Origin: an uncultured Erysipelotrichaceae bacterium
Lineage (GTDB): Bacteria; Bacillota_I; Bacilli_A; RF39; UBA660
Direction: 5' to 3'
DNA length: 8,478 nucleotides
NCBI GenBank assembly: GCA_902797105.1
Contig: CADBRL010000065.1
Coordinates: 1 to 8,478, forward strand
Shown: piece after piece, positions 6,501-8,478 of the stretch
How positions within the stretch are numbered: position 1 is the first letter of the stretch
Layout of the letters: every line of letters begins with the position of its first letter
Notes under the pieces: generated by a model
What the model was told of the DNA's origin: nothing
Database searches by the model: none
What the model saw: the letters and a program-made list of their open reading frames with translations, nothing else
Translations under genes and position numbers: made by a program

Positions 6501-6561
6501 ATTATTTTGAGAAAAAACATAAAATTTGTTAATTTTCGCGGCTAAAATATTAATGTTTTTC
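6501..6561. repeat. AT-rich spacer between divergent promoters with an 8-bp inverted repeat
   Basis: AAAAACAT (6513-6520) and ATGTTTTT (6553-6560) are exact inverted copies 32 bases apart. The right copy lies one base before the typA -35. Inside them ATTTT (6531-6535 region) and AAAAT flank a CGCGGC patch (6536-6541), which stands out in otherwise A/T DNA. This could be UP-element A-tracts or a shared operator, but in such AT-rich DNA chance is a real explanation. The whole gap between the rpsD and typA coding regions (6313-6623) consists of the rpsD leader, this spacer and the two promoters. Confidence 0.3.
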
Positions 6562-6590
6562 TTGACATTTGCTTCATTTTGTATTATTAT
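6562..6590 (+). promoter_or_regulatory. Near-consensus sigma-70-type promoter of typA
   Basis: TTGACA (6562-6567) is perfect, the spacer is 17 bases, and the -10 is TATTAT (6585-6590, 5 of 6). Transcription should start near 6597, leaving a short leader of about 27 nt with no room for a riboswitch. Confidence 0.85.
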
Positions 6591-6623
6591 CTATTGGTAT
6601 TTACAGAAAAAGGGTGAAGTTTT

Positions 6624-8426
6624 ATGGATAAAATAATTAATATTGCTGTAGTAGCACACGTAGACGCTGGTAAATCAACTTTAGTAGATGGATTACTTAG
6701 ACAAAGTGGTGTTTTTAGAGCAAATGAAGAATTAGTAGATTGTGTAATGGATAGCGGAGATATTGAAAAAGAAAGAGGTATTACAATTACTGCTAAAAAC
6801 TGCGCTATTAAATATAAGGATTACAAGATTAATATTGTGGATACTCCAGGTCATGCTGATTTTTCGAGTGAAATTGAAAGAGTTATTAAAACCGTTGATA
6901 CAGTTATTTTACTTGTGGATTCTGCTGAAGGACCAATGCCTCAAACAAGATTTGTTTTAAAAGAGGCATTACAAAATAATTTAAAACCAATTCTATTTAT
7001 TAATAAGATTGATAAAAAAGATGAGAGAGCTGAAGAAGTTGTTGATATGACATTTAATTTATTCATGGAACTTGGTGCAACAGATGAACAACTTGATTTT
7101 CCAATTCTTTATGGTAGTGCTAGAAGTGGTTATGCAGTATACAATATGGGGGATGAAGGCAAAGATTTAACTCCATTATTTGAAACAATAGTAAATAATA
7201 CTAAACCATTTGAAGGCAGTGAAAATGATCCGCTTCAATTACAAGTTTGTCAACTTGCTTATGATGATTATATTGGAAGACTTGGTATAGGTAGAATTAA
7301 CAAAGGTAAAATAAAAGCTGGTGAAACTGTATCACTTGCAACAAATGAAGGAAAAGTTGAATCTTTCCGTGTTACAAAATTATTTGTTAATGAAGGAATT
7401 AAAAGAGTTGAAGTACCAGTTGCATACTTTGGTGATATTGTAACAGTTGCAGGATGTTCAGATGTATCAATTGGTGATACTATTTGTGAAAAAGATGTTA
7501 TTGATCCACTTCCTAAAATTATTATTGAAGAACCAACATTATCAATGAACTTCCTAGTTAATAATTCTCCTTTTGCAGGACAAAGTGGTAAATTTTTAAC
7601 AAGTAGACATTTAAAAGATAGACTTGAAAAAGAACTAGAAACTAATGTAGGATTAAAAGTTGAACAATTAGAAGGTGCTGATGGTTTTAAAGTAAGTGGT
7701 CGTGGTGAATTACACTTATCAATTTTACTTGAAAACATGCGAAGAGAAGGATATGAATTATCTGTATCAAAACCAGAAGTTATTTTTAAAGAAGTAGATG
7801 GTAAAAAAGAAGAACCATATGAAAAAGTTATTGTTAATGTACCAAATGAATATTCAGGAACAGTAATTAATTCATTAAATGAAAGAAAAGGTATAATGCA
7901 AAGTGTTACTCCGGGTGAAGTTGGATATACAAAAGCTGAATATCTAGTGCCAACTAGAGGATTAATTGGTTATCGTGGTGCATTTATTACTGAAACAAAA
8001 GGTGAAGGTATTATGGTTCGTTCATTTGACTCATATGGACCTTATGCTGGACCTATTTCAGGACGTAAAAATGGTGTACTTGTTTCTATGGTTAATGGTA
8101 CAACATTTGGTTATTCTCGTTACAATTTAAGTAGTCGTGGCACAATGATTGTAGACCCATCAACTGAAGTATATATTGGTATGATTATCGGTATTTCCAA
8201 TAAAGAAGGGGATCTAGATGTTAACCCTTGTAAGAATAAGGAACTTACCAATACCAGAAGTGCTCATGCTGATGATGCTATTGTACTTAATAAAGCTAAG
8301 AAATTTACTTTGGAAGAAGCTTTAGAATTTATCGAAGATGATGAATACATTGAAGTAACACCAACAGAAATAAGACTTAGAAAAAAATATTTAGATCCAA
8401 AAGAAAGATATAGAAGAGCAAGATAA
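6624..8426 (+). CDS. typA: Ribosome-associated translational GTPase TypA/BipA
   Basis: The product is 600 residues, near the usual 600-615. TypA/BipA is an EF-G-like GTPase that binds the ribosome and aids 50S assembly, especially under cold or other stress. GTPase motifs are intact: G1 AHVDAGKST (11-19), G2 within RGITITAK (51-58), G3 DTPGH (73-77), G4 NKID (127-130) and G5 GSAR (164-167). A beta-barrel domain 2 follows (about residues 205-295), then EF-G-like domains III and V. The BipA-specific C-terminal region contains VPTRGLIGYRGAF, GVLVSMVNGTTFGYS, NTRSAHADDAIVL and the terminal LRKKYLDPKERYRRAR. The start ATG 6624 follows AGGGTG (6611-6616) at good spacing. Transcription is monocistronic and divergent from rpsD. 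Confidence 0.97.
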   Translation: MDKIINIAVVAHVDAGKSTLVDGLLRQSGVFRANEELVDCVMDSGDIEKERGITITAKNCAIKYKDYKINIVDTPGHADFSSEIERVIKTVDTVILLVDSAEGPMPQTRFVLKEALQNNLKPILFINKIDKKDERAEEVVDMTFNLFMELGATDEQLDFPILYGSARSGYAVYNMGDEGKDLTPLFETIVNNTKPFEGSENDPLQLQVCQLAYDDYIGRLGIGRINKGKIKAGETVSLATNEGKVESFRVTKLFVNEGIKRVEVPVAYFGDIVTVAGCSDVSIGDTICEKDVIDPLPKIIIEEPTLSMNFLVNNSPFAGQSGKFLTSRHLKDRLEKELETNVGLKVEQLEGADGFKVSGRGELHLSILLENMRREGYELSVSKPEVIFKEVDGKKEEPYEKVIVNVPNEYSGTVINSLNERKGIMQSVTPGEVGYTKAEYLVPTRGLIGYRGAFITETKGEGIMVRSFDSYGPYAGPISGRKNGVLVSMVNGTTFGYSRYNLSSRGTMIVDPSTEVYIGMIIGISNKEGDLDVNPCKNKELTNTRSAHADDAIVLNKAKKFTLEEALEFIEDDEYIEVTPTEIRLRKKYLDPKERYRRAR

Positions 8427-8450
8427 GACTTTAAAAGGTCTTATTTTTTT
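8423..8450 (+). terminator. Rho-independent terminator of typA
   Basis: A 9-bp stem (8423-8431 with 8436-8444, one G-T pair) closes a TAAA loop and is followed by seven T's (8444-8450). The left arm overlaps the typA TAA stop (8424-8426), the same compact stop-in-hairpin arrangement seen at the other two terminators of the window. Confidence 0.88.
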
Positions 8451-8478
8451 GCCAAAAAAATAAAATTGATATTTACCA

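Noticed and set aside
6553..6636. 27-codon plus-strand open frame with a hydrophobic start, upstream of typA
   Set aside because: Its start lies before the typA -35 element, it has no ribosome binding site, and it spans the promoter.
7268..7738. Minus-strand open frame of 156 codons inside typA
   Set aside because: It lies entirely within the unmistakable typA gene and resembles no protein family.

Overview
The window is very AT-rich bacterial DNA using the standard bacterial code. TGA terminates three of the eight genes (the 71-residue membrane protein, the radical SAM gene and ymfH), and tryptophan is encoded by TGG. Together with Firmicutes-type ribosomal protein S4 (no zinc cysteines), TypA and a YmfF/YmfH peptidase pair, this points to a low-GC Bacilli-like organism, perhaps an uncultured gut lineage near the Mollicutes/RF39/Erysipelotrichia. 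It argues against a code-4 Mycoplasma. The lineage is an inference. No mobile element, CRISPR array, tRNA or rRNA is visible.

Layout. (1) 1-970: a single-gene unit encoding a one-pass membrane protein with a long, very acidic, probably disordered cytoplasmic tail, ending in a strong intrinsic terminator. (2) 971-5703: five tightly coupled same-strand genes encoding a 71-residue two-helix membrane protein, a radical SAM protein with a SPASM-like cysteine tail, an HD-domain dNTP triphosphohydrolase (Dgt family), and two M16 peptidase-family proteins (YmfF-like without zinc ligands, YmfH-like with HxxEH). Neighbouring reading frames overlap by 4, 4, 11 and 1 bases. (3) 5671-5703: a hairpin that looks able to terminate transcription from both sides. 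(4) 5710-6500 on the minus strand: rpsD with a near-perfect promoter and a leader of about 150 nt that can fold into a pseudoknot, probably the S4 autoregulatory site. (5) 6562-8450: typA/bipA with its own near-consensus promoter, divergent from rpsD, and an intrinsic terminator.

How the parts relate. rpsD and typA are translation genes driven by back-to-back consensus promoters. In the five-gene unit, the two M16 proteins carry complementary halves of a peptidase active centre (metal site in one, Arg/Tyr substrate residues in the other), as in heterodimeric M16 enzymes. A radical SAM/SPASM gene in the same transcript resembles peptide-maturation loci such as pqq and alb. Whether these genes share a pathway here, or are only co-transcribed housekeeping genes, cannot be settled from this sequence. 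The last 28 bases (8451-8478) show nothing recognisable.
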